DNA of 64,000 nucleotides, taken from positions 16,733,094 to 16,797,093 of the forward strand of contig JAJEKV010000025.1 in assembly GCA_021234155.1 (NCBI GenBank), written 5' to 3'. Positions 11,166-22,040 of the stretch are shown here, piece after piece. A program made the translations under genes and the position numbers. Within the stretch, counting starts at the first letter, position 1. Each line of letters starts with the position of its first letter. The notes under the pieces were generated by a model. It was not told the DNA's origin. It did no database searches and was given only the letters and a program-made list of their open reading frames with translations. The DNA comes from Isoetes taiwanensis (taxonomy: Eukaryota > Streptophyta > Lycopodiopsida > Isoetales > Isoetaceae).

Positions 11166-11476
11166 TTGCTCACGTGGCGTTCCAAAGTGGGATTGTTTGT
11201 TTCCTTATCTGCAGTGTCTATTGTGTATAACTTTCCCCCTTGTAGAGCATCTAATGCATCTGACAGTGATGGCAACAACCTCTGGACCTCCCACAGGTAT
11301 CTGATTTCCGTTGCAAATCTTTGTGGTCATGTTTTTGAGAAGGCTGGCCAGAGGGCGTCGGGCAGGGGCAGTGTGGATGCAGAAGGCCGCCCTCCTAAGA
11401 GCAGCTCTATTGCAGGGTGCAAGGCTCTATGAGAATGCTTTAGGCATGTGGATGCAACCAGAACCTCTTCTGTCAG

Positions 11477-12592
11477 ATGCAGGCTCAGGGCAAGAGAGTG
11501 GAGAAAGGAAGTGGGGAGAAAGCATGTGAGAATGAAGGATGGCAGTTTGTGGAGCCACTACATTTGTTTGAGGATAGAGAGTCAAGGAAACAGAACTTTG
11601 CAAGGAAGAAACCTTGGTTGGCCAAGAAGGTGGTGGCTAGGAGAAGCAAGAATAAGAGGCCAAGGATGAGCTGTGGGCAAGCCTTAGACGAGCCTTGCTC
11701 TCTTGATGATGTGAGTGTGACGGTTAATGTAGGTGGTTTGGATGTTTCGGAGGTATTATATATGTCTGTCTACAAGTTCTTGGATGACGAATGCATTTCT
11801 GGGGTGGTCAACTGGGAACGTGGCTTTGAGTTGGACCACTATATTCAATGTATTTTCAAAGTTGATGTGAGCAATCTTACCAATCCAGCCATGGTAAATA
11901 TCAAGCTCAAGAAGTACCTTGGTTGGGACAGCCACAAACTTGCTAGGGGGATTATTGTATGCAAAGCTTTAAAGGGCACGAAGCTTCATTGTTATGAAGG
12001 TATGATCGGCTACTGCATGAAAGATTCGGGGAAGATGCGTTTTATGCAGCATATAAAGAAATTTAGTGCAGAATAGATATAAAGGGGTAAAGACTTGTAT
12101 GCATTATATGGTGCTGGGGACATCAAGTCTTGCGTGTCATCGGATAACCGAAATTTATTAGCCAGGGCATGCCACTTTGTTCTCTACCATAGCAAGAGAC
12201 AAATCGGTGCATCATTAGAGGAAGCTGTTATAGCGATGTTGAGGATACACAAATTCGTTCTTAGTAGTGCCTGGGTATTGCCTATGAATTGCGCGTTTAT
12301 ATTGCAGCAGCACAATGGAAGCAACTTGGAGGCTTACATTGAATCCAGGAATTCCTTCTTATGCAAGATATGAGGTCGATTATTTTTGGACACCTCAAGG
12401 AATTGTGTCTATGGAGAAGGTGGAAAGGAGGAAGCATTTTTGGGATGAGATGGAAAATGGTAGTGAAGAGACAGGTGATGATGAGCAGTTGGCAGTCTTT
12501 GAAGAATGCAATGCTTTGCAGACACCCCATATGAGCCGTGGCTAGAATTTATTCCGCTGCACATAGGCGACAAAAGTCTTGATATCAATTAG
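11477..12592 (+). pseudogene. HUH Rep-type endonuclease relic (Replitron-like), copy A
   Basis: One frame runs 11477-12373, interrupted only by TAG at 12074 and TAA at 12080, then shifts frame and ends with LHIGDKSLDIN before a stop at 12590. A basic N-terminal part (residues 1-65) precedes the likely catalytic part. The segment ELDHYIQC matches ELDHLHIQ of copy B, so the family consensus is a His-x-His motif as in HUH endonucleases; copy A lost one codon there. Downstream comes KYLGWDSHK, then YEGMIGYCMKDSG, which resembles the Rep Tyr-Lys motif. HUH Reps nick single strands for rolling-circle transposition. The Replitron assignment rests on remembered family features, not a search. No helicase domain is visible, which argues against a Helitron RepHel. 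Confidence 0.6.
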
Positions 12593-13165
12593 GTACTGCA
12601 ATTTACTTGTGTGCTTCGTTTGTTGACATGTAAATATTCTTGTTTTTTTAGGCATCGTAATGGATTAGTTTAAGATGTGGTAATGGGAATGGATTATTTC
12701 ATTCCATCATCAATGTAGATAGTGATTCAGAAGCTGAATTACCCGAAGATATGCATAGCTGTAACGTGAATACTGTTGTTAAAAAAAAATCAGAATGCTT
12801 CCATGTCCATGTCGATGTTGATATGCTCCCCAGAGGGTCTGACAGCAACTAGGATATAAAGCATAGTTTGTGCAATAACCTACAGAAGATGCAAGGCGCC
12901 TTGGAATGCCTTGAGATAAGAGGGCTTGAAGATATCATTGAGGCAAAAATGTTCTTTTCGTGGACACATGAACCTACCTAGAGGAGTTCTCGCCCAACAT
13001 GTGAATGCTCTAGATCGCATGCCAAATATGCATCCTGGAATTATGAGCATGAAAATATGTGCATTCTACAGATGAATAGAGTTCTGTGGAAATATGGTTC
13101 TCTTGGTTTCTGTGAGAAATCTCATGCACGTCCTTTACTGTTCTGTTGGGTTTGACATGTGAAAC
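12593..13165 (+). other. 3' flank shared with HUH copy B
   Basis: After the Rep stop the two copies stay alignable. Both have gtactgca...cttgtgtgcttcgtttgttgacatg and an acceptor-like tttttag, and both end near ttctgttgggtttg (about 13140-13160 here, 18035-18050 in copy B). Copy A has about 250 extra bases (12720-12990) that copy B lacks. These contain a short open acidic piece that may be a decayed second exon. Confidence 0.45.
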
Positions 13166-13249
13166 ATAGTTACAAAAGACGACCGTCGTGTCCCACGGCT
13201 GCAACGGATTTCTGAAGAAATCTGTGGTGAACACGAGCACGACCGTGGT

Positions 13250-13756
13250 TTGAAAGTTTGGCGCACACTGATAAATCACTTTGCAAGTGATTTGGCCAGA
13301 AACCGTTTAGCTTTGCGAAAGCGACTTTACGGTCTTCATCTCGCTGAAGGGGAAGATTTTATGGAGCATGTGTGCACCATGAAATATCTGCTTGATGAAC
13401 TTCAATCTACCGGTGTGAATATTACTGAGGATGAGCAAGTCTGCATGCTGTTAAATAGTCTCCCACAATCCTTTGAAGGCATCGTGATCAACATGGAGGG
13501 CCGTTTATCTGATTATACCTTTGAGAAGGCATTGGATCGCTTGAAAGCAGAAGTAATCCGTCAAAAGCAGCACAAAAGTTCCTCCAGTGACACTCTCATG
13601 ATAGCAACCGGCAAATTTCGGGGACCTAACCGAGGAACTAAGCCTTCTAAAGAAAAAGGGAGAAGCAAGATCACATGTTTTCGCTGTCAGAAGGGAGGGC
13701 ACTTGGCCAAGGACTGCAGAGCTCCAGCACCTGTGCATGCACGCCAATGTAGCTGA
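13250..13756 (+). pseudogene. gag: copia gag (partial)
   Basis: The frame opens within the capsid domain typical of copia gag (RLALRKRLYGLHLAEGEDF, then LLNSLPQSFEG). It ends in a CCHC zinc knuckle (CFRCQKGGHLAKDC, CX2CX4HX4C). The first part of the capsid is absent. Protease follows in a different frame. Confidence 0.8.
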
Positions 13757-15596
13757 GGAAGAAGAAGCTTCCACTTCCGACACAGAAGAACAGAACTGCA
13801 TGGCATTTGAGTATCTGTGTACTATGATTGAAGCAACAGATGAACACAAAGATTATCATTGGTACATAGATTCTGGGGCAACAAGTCATATGACCTCACT
13901 GCGAGGTATGTTTTCAACATATCATCCTCTATCTGTTCACAAAGTCATTAAGATGGGAGATGACCATATGCAGTATGGTATTGCTCATGGTACTGTCAAT
14001 ATCATTCTCAAAAATGCAGTCAAGGCCATTCCGGGAGTTCTACATGCACCTGGACTTCACAAAAATTTGATTTCTGTCTCAAAGCTTACTGATGCAGGCT
14101 TGGAAGTCAAGTTTTCTAGCAGAACATGCAGTGTTTTTCGCAATGGTCACCATCTTTTTGGAGCTATTTGAGTTGGCAATCTTTACCGAATTCAAGGTAC
14201 TGTCAAGATTCATGAGAATGCTAATTTTGTTTCAGAATCACCAAGTGCAAAGTCTCTTTGGCACTATCGAATGGGGCATATTGCTTTTAAGAAGTTTAAT
14301 GTGCTCATTGACCAGCATTTGATCAAAGGATCAAAGAAGCAGCACTTGCCATGCAACATTTGTTTACAAAGCAAGGCCACAAGAGGACATTTTCCACCAT
14401 CAGACTCACATGCAACCAAAAAGTTGGCCTTGATCCATGCAGATCTTTGTGGTCCCATCAAACCATCAACCACTTCTGGAGCACGGTACTTTTTAGTTTT
14501 CTTGGATGATTTCTCAAGGAAATTATTTGTTTATCTTCTCAAAACAAAGGGAGAAAGTTTTGCATCCTTTCAGAATTTTAAGCAAGCAGTTGAAAAAGTT
14601 GCAGGAGAACAGATTATATGTCTCAGAACAGATAATGGAGGAGAGTTTTGCTCTCGAGCATTTGATGACTTCTGTCTCCATCATGGCATTGAGCATCAAC
14701 TCACTGCACCTGGTACACCTGAGCAGAATGGACGAGCAGAGAGAGTAAATCGGACCATTATTGAAATGGCACGAAGTCTACTCATAGCCATGCATGTTCC
14801 AGGAAAGTTTTGGGGAGAAGATGTTCTTACAGCAGCCTACCTGATCAACCGTGCTCCACACTCAAGCCTAGCTTTTCAAGTTCCTGAGGTCTTGTGGTCA
14901 GGTAAACAACTATCTCTGAAACATCTCAAAGTTTTCAGTTGTCGAGCTTTTGTCAAGAAAGTTAATTCATCTCCCAAGATGAAAACTTCCACCAAGCATT
15001 GCATGTTCATTGGATACTGTTCAAACAGGAAGGCTTTCAGATTCTATGATCTTGATGCTAACAAGTTGATTACAAGTTGTCACACACAGTTCAATGAATA
15101 TGAACCCTGCTTTCCACACATGCCTACTGAAGCCTCCACCTTCATTATTCTCCCTGAAGATCTTGATGATCACATGCCCTCTCCACACATCAATCCCACA
15201 TCCCCTGTCTCTGAACCTCACTCTCATACCCCTCTTACTTCTCATGATGCTATTCCCTCATCTGCTTCAAGTATCCCACATGAAACTTCTGAGTCCATTC
15301 CATCTCCAGCCATTGCTTCTAGACCAATTCGAGCAAGAAAGCTTCCATTCTATTTAAAAGACTATGCTCTAATAGCAACTGATCATATATCTGAGCCCGA
15401 GACATATCAGGAAGCAATCAACAGTACAGAGAAAAATCAATGGGAGCAGGCAATGCAAGCAGAATTAGCCTCAATTCAAGAAGCTGAAACTTGGACACTT
15501 GTTCCAAGGCCAACAGATAGGGCAGTAGTTGGATCTCGTTGGGTTTTTAAGGTGAATAGCAAAGGAATTTACTCAAATCCCTGGAGTCGACTTTGA
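13737..15596 (+). pseudogene. pol: copia protease, integrase and start of reverse transcriptase
   Basis: In one frame, broken only by TGA at 14169-14171. The protease site is WYIDSGATSHMTS. The GAG-pre-integrase zinc region runs from SLWHYRMGH to CNICLQSK. The DDE integrase core has HADLCGP, then RTDNGGEF, then TPEQNGRAERVNRT (Asp, Asp, Glu all present), followed by a Ser/Pro-rich spacer (about 15170-15330). RT begins with QWEQAMQAELAS and VGSRWVFKV. At about 15561 some 40-45 bases of the YKARLVA-type segment are deleted and the frame shifts. Confidence 0.85.
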
Positions 15597-16233
15597 CAGG
15601 ACCTTTGCTCCTGTGGTTCGAATGACTTCCATCAGGGCACTACTTACATATGCATGTCAACAACACTTCTATATCCATCAAATGGATGTTACTAATGCCT
15701 TCTTGCATGGAGACTTACAGGAGGAAATCTATCTTGAGCAACCAGCAGGTTTTGAAGAGGGAACCAATCTTGTCTGCAGGCTCCACAAGGCATTATATGG
15801 ATTACGCCAAGCGTCTCGAACCTGGTATTCCAAATTAAACCATACTCTTCTATCTCTGAATTTTCAAATTAGCACCTCTTATCCTAGTGTTTACTTTCGT
15901 CTGCACCCAAATCCTCTATTCATTTTATGCTATGTTGATGATCTTGTCATTGCTTCAGCCTCTGAAACAGACCTTTGCACTCTCAAAAAACAACTTCAGC
16001 ATGAATTTCGTATGAAAGACCTAGGATCTTTACACCATTTTCTTGGAATCCAAATCCAATATGACCAAATCTCAGGATCTTTATACATGCACCAAGAGAA
16101 ATATCTTTATGATTTAATCCAGAAAGTAGGCCTGCTCTCTTGTAACCCTGTCAGTACACCCATGGAATTTGGAGTCACACTTTATACCAATGATCCTCCA
16201 TGCACTGATAATTTGATGTTTTTCAAAGACTAA
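15566..16233 (+). pseudogene. pol: copia reverse transcriptase, main part
   Basis: After the deletion the frame resumes with TQIPGVDFDRTFAPVVRM, then HQMDVTNAFLHGDLQEEIY and ALYGLRQASRTWY. The catalytic motif is CYVDDLVIA (YVDD), followed by LGSLHHFLGIQI. All three RT Asp positions are visible. The frame ends at 16233, before the connection to RNase H, where two more shifts occur. Confidence 0.85.
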
Positions 16234-16342
16234 TAGACATATCCTTGGCACACTTAATTTTGCAGCTGTTTCCACTCGACCAGACCTCTCTCTTGTCTTA
16301 TCTAAACTCAGCCAATTTGTTCTTGATCCTCGTCACACACCA

Positions 16343-16897
16343 TTGCTTATCCTTAAAAAGATGTCTTCGATATCTTTCTGGCACAACCTTGTCATCCATT
16401 ATAGTTTTTGTGGAGTTCAGCAGATTATTGGCTTTACTGACTCAGATTGGGGAGGGGATGAAGATAGGAAATCTCTTTCTGGGTATGTTTTCACCTTGGC
16501 AGGAGGAGCCATCAGTTGGAGCAGCACCAAGCAAAGATGTGTTGCTCAATCCACAACCGAGGCAGAGTATTATGCCATAGCCAATGCTTTTAATGAAGGA
16601 TTGTGGCTGCAAAGAATGACAGTTGAGTTTGGCATACACACTGATACTGGCATGCAGATTCGAGTAGACAATCAGGGAGCCATTCACATAGCTCATGATC
16701 CATGTGATCATAAAAGAATGAAGCACGTGGACATCAAATTCCATTTCATCCTAGATATTGTGTCACAAGGATTATTGACATTGAAGTATTGTCCTACCTC
16801 AGAAATGGCAGCAGACATGTTTACTAAAGCATTGGGAGGGCCAAAGTTTGCTGACAATCTTAAGCTGCTGGGAATAACTGAAGTCAAGCAAGATTGA
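16343..16897 (+). pseudogene. pol: copia RNase H
   Basis: Typical copia RNase H: TDSDWGGDEDRKSLSGY, then ISWSSTKQRCVAQSTTEAEY, then VDNQGAIHIA and KHVDIKFHFI, and the end motif ADMFTKALGG. The catalytic Asp and Glu residues are present. It is 184 codons and open, in a different frame from RT. The stop at 16895-16897 is about 100 bases before the 3' LTR. Confidence 0.85.
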
Positions 16898-16993
16898 AGA
16901 TGTTCGAGATGACCTTTTGAAGATATGACCTTTTGAAGATGTTCCTTTTTGTTGAGTATGTCCTTTTGTTAAAGTTCTTAATTTAAGGAGGAG

Positions 16994-17270
16994 TGTTAAG
17001 ATTCTAAATTAAAAATAGCTTAGATTCAGGAACCGTGTTTTTGGTTTCTGAAGTTATGCCTTAATCTAAGGCTAGATGTAAGATAGATTAAGTTATGCCT
17101 TGATCCAAGGCTAAACATATGATTGTCTTACTACTTAAGTTTTTGTGCTTCAATCAGAAATCATCACTTGCAGTCGAGATCTGGTGATCATCAATATTTC
17201 TACTGTTCATTTGAGATTGAATATATTACTGTTCACCTCTTGTCTCTGTCAATTATTTGATTTTTTAACA
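16994..17270 (+). repeat. 3' LTR of the copia element (277 bp)
   Basis: Starts TGTTAAGATTC right after the purine-rich aaggaggag and ends TTTTTTAACA, giving TGTTAA/TTAACA terminal inverted repeats. No second copy was found in the window. Confidence 0.75.
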
Positions 17271-17804
17271 CTTTTTGTGTAGCAAAGTATAGGATTCTGG
17301 GGAACTTTACAATCAGATTTAGCATGCTCTTATGTCTCAGGAAGAAACTGATCAGACTTCTTTTTTCACTTTAGGGGCGAACTTTAGCACTTTCGATTCC
17401 TGTTGCGCTGCCAGATTCTGAGAGAATACTGTATCAGGTGAAGGAAGTATTAATGGGGATTACTTACTCCGATGGAAGAATAGAATGGGTTTGGAATATA
17501 AAACCTTCTTCAACACTGAGAGAATACTATATATTGTTCCTTGGCCCATTTCGCTGACACATTCTACTGTGTCGGCTGTCCGGCAGAGACCTCAGGGCTA
17601 GGAAGTTAGGCTAACGATTAATTTTTTCCATAACCATTGATGTGATTTTTATATAATATTTTCTGTTTTTATTTTTTATTTTTCTAGGAATTTAAAGTAT
17701 CTTCTAAGAATATTCCCATGTTATCCGTTTCTGTGTTCCGTTGCCATTTCCGTTTTCTAAAATTTGGGGACCCATTGCGTTTCCCCTGACCGTGTTTCGT
17801 ACGC
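17271..17804. other. No gene seen between copia LTR and foldback
   Basis: No supported ORF. The last 100 bases show weak resemblance to the 3' flank of the HUH copies (ttccgttgcc, then tgtaaaggttgttttcaatg), so it may be the left continuation of that structure. Confidence 0.35.
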
Positions 17805-18022
17805 TGTAAAGGTTGTTTTCAATGTAATATGTTATACATGGCTATCTTTTGTCTACATGGTTTATATATTTCTGATTTACATGGTTCGTTGTTGAATGGT
17901 TGGATATTCAATGGTTGGAGATCCAATAATGAACTATATAAATCAGAAATATGTTAACTGATACAATCATGTAGACAAAAGACAATCATGTAAATATAGT
18001 ATATTATATTGAGAACAACCAT
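17805..18022. repeat. Foldback (imperfect palindrome) centred near 17915
   Basis: The left arm (from ggttgttttcaatgtaatat, about 17810) pairs with the right arm (ending atattgagaacaacc, about 18020). Shared blocks such as cttttgtctacatg and atatttctgattta occur in opposite orientation. Arms are about 100 bases and imperfect. It sits exactly where HUH copy B begins and looks like the symmetry centre of the two opposed copies. Confidence 0.65.
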
Positions 18023-18303
18023 TACAATGTGCCAAACCCAACGGAACAATAAAGGACATCCGTGAGACTTCTCGCTGAAGCCAAGAGAACCATATTTCTA
18101 TAGAACCATATTTCACATGTATAATGCATATGTTTTCATGCTTTCATAAGTTTTAGGATGCCTATTTGCCATGCGATCTAGAGCATTCATGAAATAATTT
18201 ATTCTCATCACCCACATCTTCGAGAATCTGATCCACTATGACGCCTACAAAAACAAGAATATATGCATGTCAACAAACGAAGCACACAAGTATACTGCAG
18301 TAC

Positions 18304-19150
18304 CTAATTGACATCAAGACTTTTGTCGCCTATATGCAACAAAATAAATTTTGGCCAAGGCACATATGGGTTGTCTGCAAGGGCATTGGATTCTTCAAAG
18401 GTGTCATCATCATCTGTCGTTTCACCAACATTTTGCATCTCATCAAAAAATTGCTTCCTCCTTCTTCCCATCTTCTTCACAGGCACAATTTATGGAGGTG
18501 TCCCAAAAACAACTGACCTCACATCTCGAATAGAGGCAATTCCTGGATTCAATGTAAATCTCCAAGCTGCTTCCATGCGCTACTGCGATATAAATGCAAA
18601 ATTCATAGGCAACACCCAAACACTATGAAGAACAAAATTGTGTGTCCTCAACATCACTGTAACAGCTTCCTCTAATGATGCACCGATTTGCCTCATGCCA
18701 TGGTAAAGAACGAAGTGGCATGCCCTAATTAATAAATTTCTGTCATCCAATGTCACACAAGACTTGATATCCTCAGCACCATATAACGTATACAAGTCTT
18801 TACCCCTTTGTATATGTTCTGCACTATACTTTCATAACGCTTCGTGTCCTTTAAAGCTTTGCATACAATATAACCCCTCCCCAGCATGTTTGTGGCTGTC
18901 CCAACCAAGGTACTTCTTGATCTTGACATTCACTGTGGCTAGATTAGTAAGGTTACTCACATCAACTCTAAAAAAATATTGAATATGCAAGTGGTCCAAC
19001 TCAGAGCCACATTCCTGGCTGACCACCCCAAAAAGGCATTCTTTATCCAAGAACTTGCAGACAGACATATATAATGCCTCCCAAACATCCAAACCACCTA
19101 CACTAATTGTCACATTCACATCAAGAGACCAAGACTCATCGAAGGCTTGC
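18304..19150 (-). pseudogene. HUH Rep-type endonuclease relic (Replitron-like), copy B
   Basis: Minus-strand homologue of copy A (11477-12592). It retains NVTISVGGLDV, then GSELDHLHIQYFFRVDVSN, giving a clean His-x-His motif, then KIKKYLGWDSHK. The stretch carrying the tyrosine motif (YEGMIGYCMKD in copy A) is deleted. It continues as RGKDLYTLYGAEDIKSC, and after frame changes ends with LHIGDKSLDVN and a stop at 18304. Neither copy could be active. Comparing the copies shows which breaks are private to each. Confidence 0.6.
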
Positions 19151-19199
19151 CCACAACCTATATATCTACATGCTTACAATCTAAAGCTTTCTTTCCATC

Positions 19200-20109
19200 C
19201 AACTCAACAGTCCTATTAGGCTTGTTGATGGAGAGAACATGGTGCCTATTCAAATTCTACGATGAAACCATGAGATTGAAGGTATCCTTTGTTTTCAAGT
19301 TATATGCAATAAATTCTTAGAACTTATAGACATTATTTTAAATAATTTATTCAGGTCTCTCTAATGAATATCTAAGTTTAGCCGAATCAAACAGGACAGA
19401 AACATGCGCATTTAGTGTAATGAGACTGACCTTTTCAAATGCATCAGAGTGTAAGCTTGGTTGCTCTAGTAGTACACCTTAGTATTCTACAAATATTAAG
19501 AACCAAATAAGAGTAGCAACACAGTTACCAAAATACTATTACGTGGCATAATTAGTGAAAAAAAAAAAAAAACTCCCCAATCACCCAAAGTAGAAAGAGA
19601 AGTTAAGAGATGTCAGTATATAAGTTGCTACTCGAGAAGAACACATTGAAACTACCTCCTATAGAGATGCAATAATGTTTTCCAAGGAAAAGATCTCGTC
19701 AAATACCTTTTCAAAAAAGCAGTGCAAATGCTAGATTTGGTATTATATACAATCTTCACAGGGAGAGCAAGTGCACCTCTTTCCACCAGTCCTCAGATAC
19801 GGCCAATAATTTGTCAACATCTCCCATAACTCCGCAAGAATTAAAAATTAGCATTATCAACATGCACAAAAGTATGTCTTGGGAATAAGACAAAAGGAAA
19901 TGTTGGAACTATACAATGGAATATAATTTAGCTCAAGTGGGCGCCAGACATGTTCAATGTTCCAACCGTGTTTTTCTGAGTATAAACAATATACCTAATT
20001 TTAAACTTCAAAAACAAAAGGCGTATATCAAAAATAGTGGGAATGACTTATAAAATCAACACCAATAGTACTAATATAGCTCTCAAAGTAAGAATCGTCC
20101 TGCACATTT
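19200..20109. other. No gene seen
   Basis: AT-rich with a run of 13 A (19559-19571). No ORF is supported. Confidence 0.4.
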
Positions 20110-20209
20110 GACAGGCATTAGCAACTATGACAATTAAGCTATGACAATTGAAGTAATATGACAAGCATTAGCAACTATGACAATTGAGCTATGACAATTG
20201 AGGTAATAT
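20110..20209. repeat. Tandem duplication, 50-bp unit x2
   Basis: Units 20110-20159 and 20160-20209 begin gacaggcattagcaac / gacaagcattagcaac and differ at only a few bases. Each unit contains an internal repeat of ctatgacaatt. Confidence 0.8.
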
Positions 20210-20225
20210 GAAATCTGTTACTCAC

Positions 20226-20294
20226 TGCAAATCTCAACAATGGGCAGGACTTTCCAATGCGGGAGTCACCGATGAGGAGCAGCTTGAAAAGGTA
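20226..20294 (-). pseudogene. Rab-type small GTPase exon fragment
   Basis: On the minus strand 23 codons read [20 protein letters not shown] followed by RFA. This is the beta-1 strand and P-loop of Rab GTPases (usual GDSGVGKS), with Gly-Val replaced by Arg-Ile and Leu by Pro. Only this exon-sized piece is present and no switch regions follow. It is probably a captured or duplicated exon, not a gene. A Rab1/Rab8-like source is inferred from the FKLLLIGDS context. Confidence 0.6.
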
Positions 20295-20762
20295 ATTAAA
20301 TTTTTTTGACCATCCGATTCTGGCATATTTCACAGCATATGCCATGGGGCGGAATTCCAGCCCTCAAGTGCAAGTCAAGATGGGGTCAAAACCCCCATAT
20401 TTGACTTACCCCTAACATTCAACCAAACCGTTGAATAAATACAATCTTTCAAATAGTATCTTAACCTGCCTGGCCGAACCAAAGGCATGGTCGGATTTAG
20501 CACAGCGAAATGAAGGCAAATGCCTAGCCCAACTGAAGGCATGATAGTATTACAAATTTGGCGCGGAGCTGAAGCCAAGATCATCGTTGGTTCTTGCCGA
20601 TCTATAGCTCGTGTCCATGGTAGCCCTATTTCTCTGTTTTCGACCTGACTATTGTTGAAGCCAAGATCGGAGCCGGTTAAAAGCCATGATAGTTTTGCGG
20701 AGTATCAGGACTAAGCTAAATCATAGTCCATAGTCTGTTCTAAATCACGAAGACCAGGGCTT

Positions 20763-20777
20763 GGGGAATCGAACCCC
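20763..20777 (-). promoter_or_regulatory. Perfect pol III B-box (tRNA T-arm-like)
   Basis: The minus strand reads GGGGTTCGATTCCCC, which contains the B-box consensus GGTTCGANTCC inside a stable T-arm stem. About 42 bases upstream on that strand is TGGCTGAGGCT, close to an A-box. No full cloverleaf can be drawn, so this is more likely a tRNA-derived SINE relic than a tRNA gene. Confidence 0.35.
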
Positions 20778-20780
20778 AAC

Positions 20781-21078
20781 AAAAATCCAATGCCCTTGGC
20801 TTACCTGAAGCCTCAGCCAGCCGGAAACTTGGCTCTACAGAAGCCTAGCCTGTGAAGATTGAAGAAAACAGAGCAACACCGACAAGACAAAAGGAAACAC
20901 AAGAATTTAACAAATGTAAACTTCCCTATTCAAAAATCCAATGCCCTTGGCTTACCTCAAGCATGAGCCAGCCAGAATCTTGGCTCTACAGAAGCTTGTG
21001 AAGATTGAAGATAACCGAGCAACACCGACAACACAAAAGAAAACACAAGAATTTAACAAATGTAAAACTCCCTATTCC
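20781..21078. repeat. Tandem duplication, about 150-bp unit x2
   Basis: Unit 1 starts aaaaatccaatgccc at 20781 and unit 2 starts the same way at 20932. Both end near caaatgtaaa-ctccctattc. The copies differ by scattered changes and small gaps. The unit begins directly beside the B-box motif. Confidence 0.8.
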
Positions 21079-21291
21079 TGGGTGTGGGTCCCCAAGTTCT
21101 GCACCAAAATTTCTGAGCCTGTACAATTTTGCCAAATCTGCCAGGCCGCAAACTTCTCCACTCCAGAGATCCGATGCCCAGAGGAAGACCCTACTGAAGA
21201 AATCCGGCACAAAAACACCACATGAAGAGAACCGACCGGTATGGCGGAGCAGCAGAGACAAGATGGAGATTCGCATCGGATGCAGGCCTCC

Positions 21292-21388
21292 GGGACGCCA
21301 CCTGCAGTGGCCGGATTTAGAAAGAGGAATGGGATTTGCCGGGACGACACCTGCAGTAGCGGGATTTAGAAAGAGGAATGGGATTTGC
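21292..21388. repeat. Tandem duplication, 49-bp unit x2
   Basis: Units start gggacgccacctgcagt (21292) and gggacgacacctgcagt (21341). Both contain ggatttagaaagaggaatgg. Confidence 0.8.
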
Positions 21389-21721
21389 GCTTCTTCCCAA
21401 AACTGGCCTGCCAGCGTCGTCTTATACGAATACTCCACAAAACATCTCAAAATCATATGTTATAATAATACGGTTTTTTATCGCAGCCACATTATCACTA
21501 TATCAAGAAATTCGTTTGAAGGGCGCATTTGCATTCAGATTATCATAAAAAAGTTATTACTATTGTTACCGAAATGGGGTGTATTAAATTAATAGTTTTA
21601 AACACGTGCGCAAAATTCGGGAGTGGTCCAGACCATTGAACCAGAATGGTCCAAAGGCCAAAACCTGCCTTTATCCACAACTTATCCAAAAAAAAGGGAG
21701 CATAGAATCGATCAGCGCGGA

Positions 21722-21958
21722 ATGGCGGATGAGAACAAGCTAGGCCCGTTCAATTATCTTCAAATTTATGGAGTCAACTTCCGAAGCAACGCCGAATGTG
21801 AGCTGAGAGGGCTCCTTCAGCAACGGAGCCCATGCTCAGCTGCAGCTTTGCCAAATCGTTCATATGAATGTCATATGCTCGAAGAACTTAGGTATCCTGA
21901 ACATGACCTTATTAGGCAGCTGTTTACGTTTAAGCCGTTCCCGCCGGTCACAGTATCC
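21722..21958 (+). other. Short ORF just upstream of the TIR-kinase gene
   Basis: An ATG at 21722 opens 78 codons (MADENKLGPFNYLQIYG start) ending at 21958. It is in a different frame from the TIR exon that follows. It could be an upstream ORF in the leader, or the original first exon separated from the TIR frame by an indel near 21950. I do not recognise the peptide. Confidence 0.3.
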
Positions 21959-22040
21959 TGATTCTCGCCCCGATGTCATCACTTCAGAATACTCCGACTA
22001 CTTGGATCACCATGGAATCCATCGCCACCTTCACTCTCCA

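Larger units (their letters stand above)
13240..17270 (+). mobile_element. Ty1/copia retrotransposon, 5'-truncated, 3' LTR present
   Basis: Order is gag (partial), protease, integrase, reverse transcriptase, RNase H, 3' LTR. Integrase before RT marks Ty1/copia. The 5' LTR, primer binding site and gag N-terminus are missing; readable gag starts near 13240. There is a frameshift at the gag-protease boundary (about 13735), a TGA at 14169, a deletion with frameshift in RT (about 15561) and breaks around 16231-16343. It lies between two opposed copies of the HUH element and probably interrupts that older structure. Confidence 0.85.

Noticed and set aside
20740-20820. Functional tRNA gene
   Set aside because: Only a T-arm and a near A-box are present; no anticodon stem-loop or 7-bp acceptor stem can be drawn.
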